Virus record (IMG/VR): IMGVR_UViG_3300028597_000431
Location: 1 to 21,165 of that record
Strand: one strand, 5' to 3'
Source: a virus
Length of the DNA stretch: 21,165 bases
The notes beneath the pieces are model-generated. The model made no database searches, was not told the origin of the DNA, and saw nothing but the letters and a program-made list of their open reading frames with translations. A program made the translations under genes and the position numbers. Shown here one piece after another: positions 7,458 to 14,086 of the stretch. Positions within the stretch are counted from its first letter, which is position 1; each line of letters opens with the position of its first letter.

Positions 7458-8153
7458 ATGCGAGGCGAATTTGTCTTTAAGGAAGACGGTATCGGAGGGT
7501 TGAAGTTCGTAGGGGACTTCGAAGGTCTATACCAGGCCGAGGACGATCCCTGGCAGCAGGTGGGGGCAGAGGGGCCCATGCCTGACTACAACCGGCACTC
7601 GCGTGCGCGCCTGCTAGCGGTGGCACGGCGTCATGCCAGCAATTTTGATGCCCTACCTATCAAGGGCCTGGAGGTGGGGTGTGGGCTCGGGGCCGTCACG
7701 ACCCTGTTGAACGCAGCCGTGCCCTGCTCTGAGTGGGACGGTACTGACATATCACAGTCGGCAATTACGCAGGCCGCCAAGACTAATCCCGACCGGCGGT
7801 TCTGGGTGGGTGATATAACTAATCCAGGCTTTGTCCCCGATGGCGCACCCGGGCGGGGCTGGTACCATATGGTCGTGCTGGGGCAGCTGCTGTGGTACGT
7901 CCTGCATCGCATAGATCCGGTTGTGGTTAACTGCCACCAGCTTATTCGTCCAGATGGTTTGCTGATTATCAGCCAGGCCTTCCTGAACCACCAGCGCTAC
8001 GGTCGGGAGATGTGCGACGGGTTCCCTGGGTTACTACAGTTCTTCCTGTCGCCCGACAACTGCGCCCGGTACTTTAGGATTATCGAGGCCAGCTACGACG
8101 ACAGCGGCAAGTATATCCATAATGACGGACTACTCGTTTTGCGAAGGATCTAG
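7458..8153 (+). CDS. Class I SAM-dependent methyltransferase
   Basis: A 231-residue protein with the Rossmann SAM-binding motif I LEVGCGLGAVT (71-81), an acidic end of strand beta-2 in GTDIS (D97), motif VGDITN, and a post-core segment IRPDGLLIIS. I chose the ATG at 7458 because AAGGTGG lies just upstream at 7446-7452; an earlier in-frame start at 7272 would overlap the aminotransferase widely and adds non-homologous sequence. It probably methylates a small molecule or sugar in the island's product. The acceptor is not predictable. Two bases separate it from the next gene. Confidence 0.83.
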   Translation: MRGEFVFKEDGIGGLKFVGDFEGLYQAEDDPWQQVGAEGPMPDYNRHSRARLLAVARRHASNFDALPIKGLEVGCGLGAVTTLLNAAVPCSEWDGTDISQSAITQAAKTNPDRRFWVGDITNPGFVPDGAPGRGWYHMVVLGQLLWYVLHRIDPVVVNCHQLIRPDGLLIISQAFLNHQRYGREMCDGFPGLLQFFLSPDNCARYFRIIEASYDDSGKYIHNDGLLVLRRI

Positions 8154-8154
8154 C

Positions 8155-8424
8155 ATGACACCGATCGTAGGATACTTTAATTGGCGGCAGACCCTGAACG
8201 GTGGGGTGACGTACGAGAAGGTTCTTAAGGAGCATGTGGATCATTGGCGGGCCAGTAACAAGCACTACTACGATCAGGTGTACAAGGCCCGGTTGCTGGC
8301 GACTACGGAGTTGACTGCAGAGCAATGGATACTCCCGCTCCATGAATTGGCAAAGTTGTTTCCAGATTACAACGGAGTTCCTGATGCCACTAAACGAAGC
8401 GACGAAGAAGAACCTTCAACGTAA
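8155..8424 (+). CDS. Hypothetical protein (89 aa)
   Basis: An 89-residue soluble, probably helical protein starting MTPIVGYFNWRQTLNGGVTY and ending in a charged tail (DEEEPST). GAAGGA at 8143-8148 sits 6 bases upstream of the ATG, which decides this start over an in-frame ATG at 8122 inside the preceding gene. Its last 41 bases overlap the start of the radical SAM gene, whose own ribosome binding site lies inside it, so the two are probably translationally coupled. No family is recognised. By position it could be a partner protein of the radical SAM enzyme, but no RiPP-recognition motif is evident. Confidence 0.6.
   Translation: MTPIVGYFNWRQTLNGGVTYEKVLKEHVDHWRASNKHYYDQVYKARLLATTELTAEQWILPLHELAKLFPDYNGVPDATKRSDEEEPST
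8374..8377 (+). promoter_or_regulatory. Ribosome binding site for the radical SAM gene
   Basis: GGAG lies 6 bases before the ATG at 8384, inside the preceding reading frame. It selects 8384 as the start rather than the in-frame ATG at 8342, which lacks a comparable site. Confidence 0.6.
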
Positions 8425-9295
8425 GTCCGCCTACGTTGATGTTGTGCAATTAAAAGACGGCGTGCCGCTGCCGTCCTGGATCGACATCTCTCTGACGGAG
8501 TTGTGTAACCGTTCGGCGGGACACGCCAACGCTTGTCCGTTCTGCCCACGCATAGATCCGAAGTGGGTCCCCAATCAGAACCTACACATGTCAATGCAGA
8601 CGGCATCTAAGATCGCTACGGAGCTAGACGAGTGGGGGTTCCTGGGCTCGGTAGTGTTCTGTGGGTTTGGGGAACCGCTGCTACATCCTAAGCTCGCTGA
8701 CGTGGTATCCTTGTTCACGTGCCGGGTCGAGGTCGTCACCAACGGGGATTTTCTAGGGCCTGAGAAAATTGCCAAGCTGCGGAACTCCGGTGTGGATTAT
8801 TTCGTGGTTAGTATGTACGATGGTCCCCAGCAGATTGCGAAGCTCCAGAAGGCCTTTACGGACGCGGAGTGTCCCCCGGAGTACTACCTACTCCGGGATC
8901 GCTGGCACTCAGAGGCCGACGCCTTCGGCCTAAAGCTGACTAACCGGGCCGGAACTGTGACGGTAGGGGATCAGGAACCAGTGGACACGAGCCACCCCTG
9001 CTGGTATACGACCTACATGATGCAGCTGGACTGGAACGGGGACGTGCTACTCTGCCCGCAGGACTGGCATCGGCGGGTGAAGTTCGGGAACGTGAACACT
9101 GAGAGCCTGCTCGATATTTGGACCTCCAAGCGTTTACACAAGCGTCGTACTAGCTTGTCACGCGACCGCACGGGGTTGGAACCGTGTAAGGATTGTAACT
9201 GCGACGGTTGTTTGCACGGGCATAACCACTTGGAAGCTTGGGGCTTAAATAAGCCCGTGCGTCGCGAGGACGCAGTGGAGGAGGCCCAGTTATGA
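8384..9295 (+). CDS. Radical SAM / SPASM-domain enzyme with CX9CX2C motif
   Basis: A 303-residue radical SAM protein. The cluster motif is C41, C51 and C54 in LTELCNRSAGHANACPFCPR, a CX9CX2C spacing instead of the usual CX3CX2C. Then come GFGEPLLHP (94-102, GGEP-like SAM-binding region) and EVVTNGDFL (116-124). The C-terminal SPASM-type auxiliary cluster region has C206, C224 and a CKDCNCDGC group (C268, C271, C273, C276), with the typical LDWNGDVLLCP and FGNVNTESLLDIW segments. SPASM enzymes modify peptides, proteins or sugars by radical chemistry. Here it lies between methyltransferase and oxygenase genes and shares an ATGA junction with the oxygenase. All ligands for two clusters seem present, so it should be active. 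The substrate is unknown. Confidence 0.88.
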   Translation: MPLNEATKKNLQRKSAYVDVVQLKDGVPLPSWIDISLTELCNRSAGHANACPFCPRIDPKWVPNQNLHMSMQTASKIATELDEWGFLGSVVFCGFGEPLLHPKLADVVSLFTCRVEVVTNGDFLGPEKIAKLRNSGVDYFVVSMYDGPQQIAKLQKAFTDAECPPEYYLLRDRWHSEADAFGLKLTNRAGTVTVGDQEPVDTSHPCWYTTYMMQLDWNGDVLLCPQDWHRRVKFGNVNTESLLDIWTSKRLHKRRTSLSRDRTGLEPCKDCNCDGCLHGHNHLEAWGLNKPVRREDAVEEAQL

Positions 9296-9954
9296 ACGTA
9301 GCTGTAGGATGCGGTATGCAGACAGCTGTTAAGCAGGCTGTCAAGGCGATCCGCAACGCCGAGGTTCTGGACGACCCTTGGCCACATCTTATCGTCAACG
9401 ACTTGTTCCCCAACAGCTTCTATCTGCTGATGGTCAACAAGCTCCCTCCTACCAGCGCCTGGAAGGCTTTCAACCAGTTCCGATCCTTCTACTGGCTGGA
9501 GTATAGCGAGGGCGACCGGCCTAACGGAATTCATACGCGCCCACCTGTGGATGGGTTCTGGGATGAGTTTCGGGAAGCCCTCTTCGACTCATTGTGGATG
9601 GAGTTGGAGAACCGGCTAGATGTGGTGGGTACTAGCATCGGTGCGCAGCTAATGCACGATCGCCCTGGCTACCAGATTGGCCCTCACACTGATACGTCCA
9701 ACAAGCTGGTCACGGGCCTGCTCTACCTTCCCAAGACGGGGTCGGACGCGAAGCAGGGCACGGTGCTGTGTAAGGGTAGGGTTCCGGACCCGTCCGGCAA
9801 GGGCCACAAGCCTGGTCCTGACTATGCACCGGTCAAGACAGTTCCCTACGTCCCCAACAGCGCTTTGTTCTTTATGCGGACGGACGTCTCCTACCATTGT
9901 GTTAAACCCTCCCCAGTAGAGCGTTGGCTGCTGGCGTTTGACGTGTTCAGGTGA
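9292..9954 (+). CDS. Fe(II)/2-oxoglutarate-dependent oxygenase (hydroxylase)
   Basis: A 220-residue double-stranded beta-helix oxygenase. The metal triad is H132-x-D134 (in GYQIGPHTDTSNK) and H202 (in TDVSYHCV), with R211 placed to bind the 2-oxoglutarate carboxylate. Flanking strands TGLLYLP and YVPNSALFF match the prolyl-4-hydroxylase-like 2OG-Fe(II) superfamily. It would hydroxylate a carbon on a sugar, lipid or protein side chain using O2 and 2-oxoglutarate. The start overlaps the radical SAM stop (ATGA at 9292-9295), so the two enzymes are made together and may act on one substrate. An N-terminal phrase DDPWPHLIVNDLFP is typical of phage members of this family. Confidence 0.87.
   Translation: MNVAVGCGMQTAVKQAVKAIRNAEVLDDPWPHLIVNDLFPNSFYLLMVNKLPPTSAWKAFNQFRSFYWLEYSEGDRPNGIHTRPPVDGFWDEFREALFDSLWMELENRLDVVGTSIGAQLMHDRPGYQIGPHTDTSNKLVTGLLYLPKTGSDAKQGTVLCKGRVPDPSGKGHKPGPDYAPVKTVPYVPNSALFFMRTDVSYHCVKPSPVERWLLAFDVFR
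9949..9953 (+). promoter_or_regulatory. Ribosome binding site selecting the GTG start at 9959
   Basis: AGGTG lies 5 bases before the GTG at 9959. The paralogue at 12478 begins at the equivalent residue, which supports this start over the TTG at 9938. Confidence 0.5.
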
Positions 9955-9958
9955 TGCT

Positions 9959-10600
9959 GTGCATGATGTCGCAATTATCGGGCATGGCCTGACTCCAGAG
10001 GGCCAGGGCTGGGGCCACCGTATAGATGCGACTCCAGTGGTGGTTCGTATGTGGAACTATCACTGGCAGAACTTACTGGACTATGGGGAGCGTTACGACT
10101 TTGGGTTCTACGAAATCTCCCCAACGGAGATGGCCCGCTTCTACAAGCATAATTGTCGCACGCCCGCGCGAGGCTGGGTTGCGACCCGGCTGCTAAAGCC
10201 GTATGAGGGACCGCTACCGGAGAATACTACGGTCTGTGACGCCTCTAGCTGGGACGACGACGGACGGCGGCTAGGTGGATTAGGGATGAAGGGTAGGTTG
10301 CTGTTGACGCGGGGAGTGCGGGCGGCCTGCTGGGCGCTGACAAAGTTCATGTCCCCGGGCCAGTCTATGGTACTGGTGGGCTTCGATAACGTGTACACAG
10401 GCCGTACGCTGTCCTCTAAGGAGGGCTTTCCGCAGAGCTACATTGAGTTTCCAGCTGCTTATCCAATGGTGCGTTACGACAACGCCCCACATACGGAAAC
10501 CAAATCAGGTAATCATGATTTTGCTGTTGAAGGACCGTTGCTTAATCTGTTGGCGAAGCGTGCGGGCATCAAGCTCGACCACGCTCAGGATGTCTGGTGA
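9959..10600 (+). CDS. GT29-like (sialyltransferase-motif) glycosyltransferase, copy 1
   Basis: A 213-residue protein if started at GTG 9959. Three segments resemble the sialylmotifs of GT29 enzymes. The first is an L-like region (VAIIGHGLTPEGQGWGHRID, residues 4-23, then VVVRMWNYHW). The second is an S-like region (LLLTRG with downstream MVLVGFDN, about 115-144). The third is a VS-like H-x4-E in NHDFAVEGPLL (H186, E191). It is much shorter than eukaryotic sialyltransferases and has no membrane anchor, so it would act in the cytoplasm. The gene at 12478 is a full-length paralogue of the same size. A CMP-sugar donor is only a family-based guess, and no CMP-sialate synthesis gene is present. A looser relationship to GT42 or DUF115-like folds is the main alternative. 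Confidence 0.62.
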   Translation: MHDVAIIGHGLTPEGQGWGHRIDATPVVVRMWNYHWQNLLDYGERYDFGFYEISPTEMARFYKHNCRTPARGWVATRLLKPYEGPLPENTTVCDASSWDDDGRRLGGLGMKGRLLLTRGVRAACWALTKFMSPGQSMVLVGFDNVYTGRTLSSKEGFPQSYIEFPAAYPMVRYDNAPHTETKSGNHDFAVEGPLLNLLAKRAGIKLDHAQDVW

Positions 10601-10612
10601 GGGAGGCTAGCT

Positions 10613-11194
10613 ATGTCATTTGATGCTATCTGGGACTCTGAGCGTCTTAAGTACGAGACAGTCTGGGGTGGCTATCCAGAGTATCGTACGCAGGCGGATG
10701 GGGACCCTGTGGTCGACTTGGCGTTCAAGCAGCTGGGGTGTAAGCCCGGGGAGTCGCTGATCGACTGGGGCTGTGGGAAGGGTACGCCCGCCCAGCGGCT
10801 ACAGGCTAAGGGACTAAAGGTAACCGGCTTCGACATCGCTCGGAACTGCCTAGACAAGGATGTCAAGATCCCGCTGATTGTTGGGAGCATGTGGGATCCG
10901 CCACCGTGGGTTCAGCAGGCCGACTATGCTTTTTGTACGGACGTGCTCGAACACCTACCACCTGACCGGTTGGAGCTAGCCCTCTCGCAAATGTGCCGCC
11001 TAACGCGCAAGGCGGCATTCATACAGGTATGTACTGTATTGGATACGTCCGGGCCCAAGATGAATCCACCCATGCGCCTCCACCTAAGTGTGTACTCCCA
11101 CGAGTGGTGGGGTGAGCACCTAGCGGCGTACTGGACGATCGAGGACTCCGGCAAGCGTGGCAAGGCCCGATCCTGGTTCGTCTGTAGGAAGTGA
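10613..11194 (+). CDS. Class I SAM-dependent methyltransferase
   Basis: A 193-residue methyltransferase with motif I LIDWGCGKGTPAQRL (49-63), motif II VTGFDIARN (70-78) and the motif FCTDVLEHLPPDRL (107-120). The C-terminal HLSVYSHEWWGEHL is matched by HVTVRSEEWWRAQI in the methyltransferase half of the fused protein at 14083, so the two are paralogues. A GGGAGG site precedes the ATG. The D-x-GCGKG and DVLEH signatures are common in phage-encoded methyltransferases found in glycan clusters. O-methylation of a sugar is likely but unproven. Confidence 0.83.
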   Translation: MSFDAIWDSERLKYETVWGGYPEYRTQADGDPVVDLAFKQLGCKPGESLIDWGCGKGTPAQRLQAKGLKVTGFDIARNCLDKDVKIPLIVGSMWDPPPWVQQADYAFCTDVLEHLPPDRLELALSQMCRLTRKAAFIQVCTVLDTSGPKMNPPMRLHLSVYSHEWWGEHLAAYWTIEDSGKRGKARSWFVCRK

Positions 11195-11197
11195 GTC

Positions 11198-11857
11198 ATG
11201 CATGTAGAACTCTACGGTCGTAAGATAGACTTAGGCGAACATCCCTCTAAAATGTGCCAGGCGCGTTGGGCGGGGCGCTATTCTCCTGAGCCCGAAACGG
11301 TTGGCTGGATCGAGACCCTCAGCCCCACGGGGGTGTTCTACGATATTGGGGCTAGTGTGGGGACGCATTCTATACGCGCAGCAGTTCATGGTCTATCGGT
11401 CGTGGCCTTCGAGCCTCAGTCGGATTTGGCCGAGGAGCTTCAGGAGACTGTTAGGCGTAACGACCTACCCATCGTAGTTCTCCCCCTAGCACTAAGTAAC
11501 ACACTGGGACGTGGCGTGCTCGGAGCAGGCCGCTCGACGCATACCTTCTATCACAAGGTCGGGGGTACAGTTACGGCCTCGACCGTGGACGAGTGCGTGG
11601 TCGCGTTCGGCTGTCCGAACTACATCAAGCTAGACGTGGACGGTAACGAGTTTGCTATCCTGCGAGGGGCAGCGGAGACCCTGCCTTTGGTACGGTCGCT
11701 ACTGGTCGAGATTGATCCGGCTATCCCCGGCCAGGATGACATTCCTAGCTATTTGGAACGGTTTGGGTTTACCTACAATCCCGCGCAGATTAAGCGGGAC
11801 AAGATTACTACCGGTAAGTATGCCGGCACCGCCAATTGGATTTTCTACAGACCCTAG
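11198..11857 (+). CDS. FkbM family methyltransferase, copy 1
   Basis: A 219-residue FkbM-type O-methyltransferase: SAM-binding FYDIGASVGTHSIRA (47-61), VVAFEPQ (68-74), the FkbM hallmark YIKLDVDGNEFAIL (142-155, usually KIDVEG-E), and LLVEIDPA. FkbM enzymes methylate hydroxyl groups on sugars and polyketides and are frequent in polysaccharide and flagellin-glycan loci. The ATG follows the previous stop by three bases. A second FkbM gene is at 16553. The two share only the family core, so they probably methylate different positions. Confidence 0.87.
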   Translation: MHVELYGRKIDLGEHPSKMCQARWAGRYSPEPETVGWIETLSPTGVFYDIGASVGTHSIRAAVHGLSVVAFEPQSDLAEELQETVRRNDLPIVVLPLALSNTLGRGVLGAGRSTHTFYHKVGGTVTASTVDECVVAFGCPNYIKLDVDGNEFAILRGAAETLPLVRSLLVEIDPAIPGQDDIPSYLERFGFTYNPAQIKRDKITTGKYAGTANWIFYRP

Positions 11858-11913
11858 ACATTGTATGTAACGGTGGGTGGCTGGAGTGCCAAAAAACACG
11901 AGGAGCTTAAGTT

Positions 11914-12420
11914 ATGGGAAGACGGGATGTTGCTACGAATACTGGGAATGGGAACCGGCAGATTACGGATATAGGTGCGACGGCCGAGCGGGTCACTCCT
12001 GATGACCCCCGGGTGGTATCGTTCCTTAACGATTACACGTCTATGCAGCGCCATCGGGACCAACTCCTGGGTATCGTCGAGCATCGGGACCTGGAGATTG
12101 CACGGCTCAATGATCGGGTCTCCCTACTCCAGCACGACCTGACGCGGACGCAGACCGCCCGCGATGAGTTCCAGAAGGGCTACTTCGAACTCAAGGCCCA
12201 GCTGGCTATTCTCACCACGTCAGCTATCTCAGCATGCGATCAGGTGCGGGTGGTGGCGGAACGAGCGTTGAGTTCGGCTAAGTCCGCGATGCTGGAGAAC
12301 GGCATCGTGGAGGACGTCAATCAGGACGGGTCCCCCAAGCTGACCGATGTGGAGACGGAAATGGCATCGTTGGCGGCAGTAGCCAACGCAACCGGCGTTC
12401 CCGAGCGCGAGCAGGCGTAG
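11914..12420 (+). CDS. Coiled-coil hypothetical protein (168 aa)
   Basis: A 168-residue soluble protein with a strong heptad-like coiled-coil stretch from about residue 43 to 100 (RDQLLGIVEHRDLEIARLND and following LLQHDL segments), a low-complexity N-terminus, and an acidic, Ala-rich C-terminus. There are no membrane segments or catalytic motifs. GAGGAG lies upstream of the ATG and a 56-base spacer separates it from the FkbM gene. It is unlike the enzymes around it and may be an oligomeric scaffold or a virion accessory protein. No family is recognised. Confidence 0.65.
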   Translation: MGRRDVATNTGNGNRQITDIGATAERVTPDDPRVVSFLNDYTSMQRHRDQLLGIVEHRDLEIARLNDRVSLLQHDLTRTQTARDEFQKGYFELKAQLAILTTSAISACDQVRVVAERALSSAKSAMLENGIVEDVNQDGSPKLTDVETEMASLAAVANATGVPEREQA

Positions 12421-12426
12421 TACTAG

Positions 12427-12460
12427 CCTGGGCGGTGTGTACCCGCGCGCACCGCCCGGG
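12427..12460 (+). other. Strong GC-rich stem-loop without a T tract
   Basis: A 13-bp stem with two G-T wobbles (arms 12427-12439 and 12448-12460, core gggcggtg / caccgccc) and an 8-base loop. It begins 6 bases after the coiled-coil gene stop and ends about 6 bases before the AAGGA site of the next gene. No U-run follows, so it is more likely an RNA-stability or partial-termination element than a classical terminator. Confidence 0.5.
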
Positions 12461-12477
12461 GCTGGGAAAGGATTCCT

Positions 12478-13119
12478 ATGACAATAGCGGTGATTGGGCA
12501 TGGGCGTTCTCCGGAAGGTAAGAGTTGGGGCTCTAGGATAGATGTCTGTTCTACTGTGGTTCGGTGTTGGGACTGGCACTGGCAGCACCCACGTGACTTT
12601 GGATACCAATATCATTACGGGTTATTTGTACTCACCCCTAGAAACTTTCGACTATTTAGTGAGCACAATCAAAGACGTCCCGAGCGCGGGTGGCTTGTAT
12701 ACCTGGGTAAACCAACCTCCTGTCATCTACCGGATAGCTCGCAACTGGTCGACACCACCCGATGGTGTGACCTTGGACGGGCGCTAGGCGGGCAGGGGCT
12801 TAGTGGGGGCTTCACGCTCACGCGCGGGTGCGCTATGGCGGCCTGGGCTATAGAGCACGCTGGTAAGGGGGAGGAGGTTATCCTGGTCGGATTCGATAAC
12901 GTGCTGTGTGGGATCAACAAGCCGATAGAGGAGTCCTTCTGCCCAGAGTACTGGGCTATGCAGAGTCTCTACTGGGACGAAAAGAAGACCGACAAGATTT
13001 ATCCTGTTGGCGAGGCCAAGACGGCCACGCATGATATGTCGGTGGAGAAGCCTTTGCTAGAAGCACTGGCATCTAGTAACAATGTGCCACTAAAATTCGC
13101 ACAGGAGGTTTGGGAATGA
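12478..13119 (+). CDS. GT29-like (sialyltransferase-motif) glycosyltransferase, copy 2
   Basis: A 213-residue paralogue of the protein at 9959, collinear along its whole length. Shared segments are VIGHGRSPEGKSWGSRID (5-22) with VVRCWDWHWQ, TLTRGCAMAAWAI (113-125), VILVGFDNV (134-142), and HDMSVEKPLLEAL with an H185-x4-E190 pair. These correspond to L-, S- and VS-like sialylmotifs. The middle region (about 40-105) and the segment before the H-x4-E are diverged, as expected if acceptor use differs. AAGGA lies upstream of the ATG. The stop overlaps the next gene's ATG (ATGA at 13116-13119). No secretion or membrane signal is seen. The same caveats on family and donor apply as for copy 1. Confidence 0.62.
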   Translation: MTIAVIGHGRSPEGKSWGSRIDVCSTVVRCWDWHWQHPRDFGYQYHYGLFVLTPRNFRLFSEHNQRRPERGWLVYLGKPTSCHLPDSSQLVDTTRWCDLGRALGGQGLSGGFTLTRGCAMAAWAIEHAGKGEEVILVGFDNVLCGINKPIEESFCPEYWAMQSLYWDEKKTDKIYPVGEAKTATHDMSVEKPLLEALASSNNVPLKFAQEVWE

Positions 13120-13955
13120 AAGTAGCAGCATACATCTTGACTGGCAACGGTCACGCAGCGCTGACGTGCCCTGCTATGGTGGCAGGCGCACGGGCGCAAG
13201 GTGAGACGGTGGACATCCTGTCCGAGAAGCAATACAAAAAGGACCACGCTGACACGTACGACGCGGCTATCTTCTGGGGCTACGTCGAGATCATGCAGAC
13301 CATCATGAACGATTTTAACGCCCGCGAGAAGCCAGTGGTGTACCTGGACCTGGCCTATTGGGAGCGTGGCACCCACTACAAGGTATCTATCGGTGCTCGC
13401 CACCCCACCAAGTACTTCCAGAACTTCCCCCACAACGACTCCCGGCTACAGCGTTGGGGTGTGAAGCTAGAGTCCAAGTGGGTGGACGATGGCACTATCC
13501 TGCTCGTGGGCATGGGGCCGAAGGCGGCCTGGGCCGAGAAGCAGGAACCGGTGGAGAGTTGGGAGAAGAACGCTATCGCCAACCTCAAGCGGTGTACCGA
13601 CCGCCCCATTATCTACCGCCCCAAACCCAGCCAGCACTACGGCAAGCCTATTGCGGGAACTACGTTTGACGTTACCACCCCACTCGAAAAGGCTCTGCGG
13701 AGCAGCTGGGCGACTGTTACCCACCACTCGAACGTAGCTGTGGAGGGGGTGGTCCTAGGCGTACCCACGTTTGCGTGGAGCGGGGTGGCGGTGCCTATGG
13801 GGCTCCAGGACTTCGGTTGTATTGAGGTCCCCTACCGTCCGGACATCGACACGGTGCAGGAGTGGTTGAACGATGTCAGCTACTGCCAGTGGTCCATGGA
13901 CGAGATGAAGGACGGTACCTGCTGGCGGCACCTTCGGTCGGAGGGGTTGGTGTGA
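13116..13955 (+). CDS. GT-B-like glycosyltransferase, capsule-synthesis type
   Basis: A 279-residue protein. An N-terminal Rossmann-like start (MKVAAYILTGNGHAALTCPA) is followed by VVYLDLAYWERG (74-85), HPTKYFQ, PIIYRPKPS (164-172), and a C-terminal TVTHHSNVAVEGVVLGVP (200-217). That last stretch resembles the nucleotide-sugar-binding region of GT-B capsule and Kdo transferases, where S-x-x-x-E-x-x-x-x-G-x-P is typical. SYCQWSMDEM (255-264) closes it. ATG 13116 was chosen for the AGGAGG at 13103-13108 and the ATGA overlap, over a TTG two codons earlier. The N-terminal 300 residues of the protein at 14083 are its paralogue. No acceptor can be assigned. Confidence 0.62.
   Translation: MKVAAYILTGNGHAALTCPAMVAGARAQGETVDILSEKQYKKDHADTYDAAIFWGYVEIMQTIMNDFNAREKPVVYLDLAYWERGTHYKVSIGARHPTKYFQNFPHNDSRLQRWGVKLESKWVDDGTILLVGMGPKAAWAEKQEPVESWEKNAIANLKRCTDRPIIYRPKPSQHYGKPIAGTTFDVTTPLEKALRSSWATVTHHSNVAVEGVVLGVPTFAWSGVAVPMGLQDFGCIEVPYRPDIDTVQEWLNDVSYCQWSMDEMKDGTCWRHLRSEGLV
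13940..13944 (+). promoter_or_regulatory. Ribosome binding site for the 44-aa membrane protein
   Basis: GGAGG lies 7 bases before a GTG at 13952 that overlaps the upstream stop. It is the main reason to call the short membrane protein. Confidence 0.6.
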
Positions 13956-14086
13956 CAGTGACCCTCTTTATCGCATACCTACTGCTATACATCCACGACT
14001 ACTCGGTGTTGTGGTATATAGCCGTGTTCCTGCTGTGGCTCCTCCATCTTTCCGTAACGCACTCCGGAAGGATAGGTCACCAGTGA
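13952..14086 (+). CDS. Small hydrophobic membrane protein (44 aa)
   Basis: A 44-residue protein starting at GTG, with stop/start overlaps of the GTGA type at both ends (13952-13955 and 14083-14086) and a GGAGG site at correct spacing. Residues 2 to about 35 are almost continuously hydrophobic (TVTLFIAYLLLYI, then WYIAVFLLWLLHLSV around a short HDYS turn), which suits one long or two short membrane helices. A polar tail follows (THSGRIGHQ). It is the only clear membrane protein in the window. A holin-like, enzyme-anchoring or regulatory role would all be guesses. Double coupling between two paralogous transferase genes suggests that it belongs to the cassette. Confidence 0.65.
   Translation: MTVTLFIAYLLLYIHDYSVLWYIAVFLLWLLHLSVTHSGRIGHQ

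Noticed and set aside
8155-9295. Programmed frameshift joining the 89-aa protein to the radical SAM enzyme
   Set aside because: The 41-base overlap is explained by a normal GGAG site and ATG at 8384; no slippery heptamer was noticed.
9013-9534. 173-residue antisense frame over the radical SAM and oxygenase genes
   Set aside because: The sense strand has two confident enzymes with catalytic motifs; the antisense product has no recognisable features.
12542-12787. 81-residue frame inside the second GT29-like gene
   Set aside because: Out-of-frame shadow; the enclosing gene has a paralogue and conserved motifs in the correct frame.
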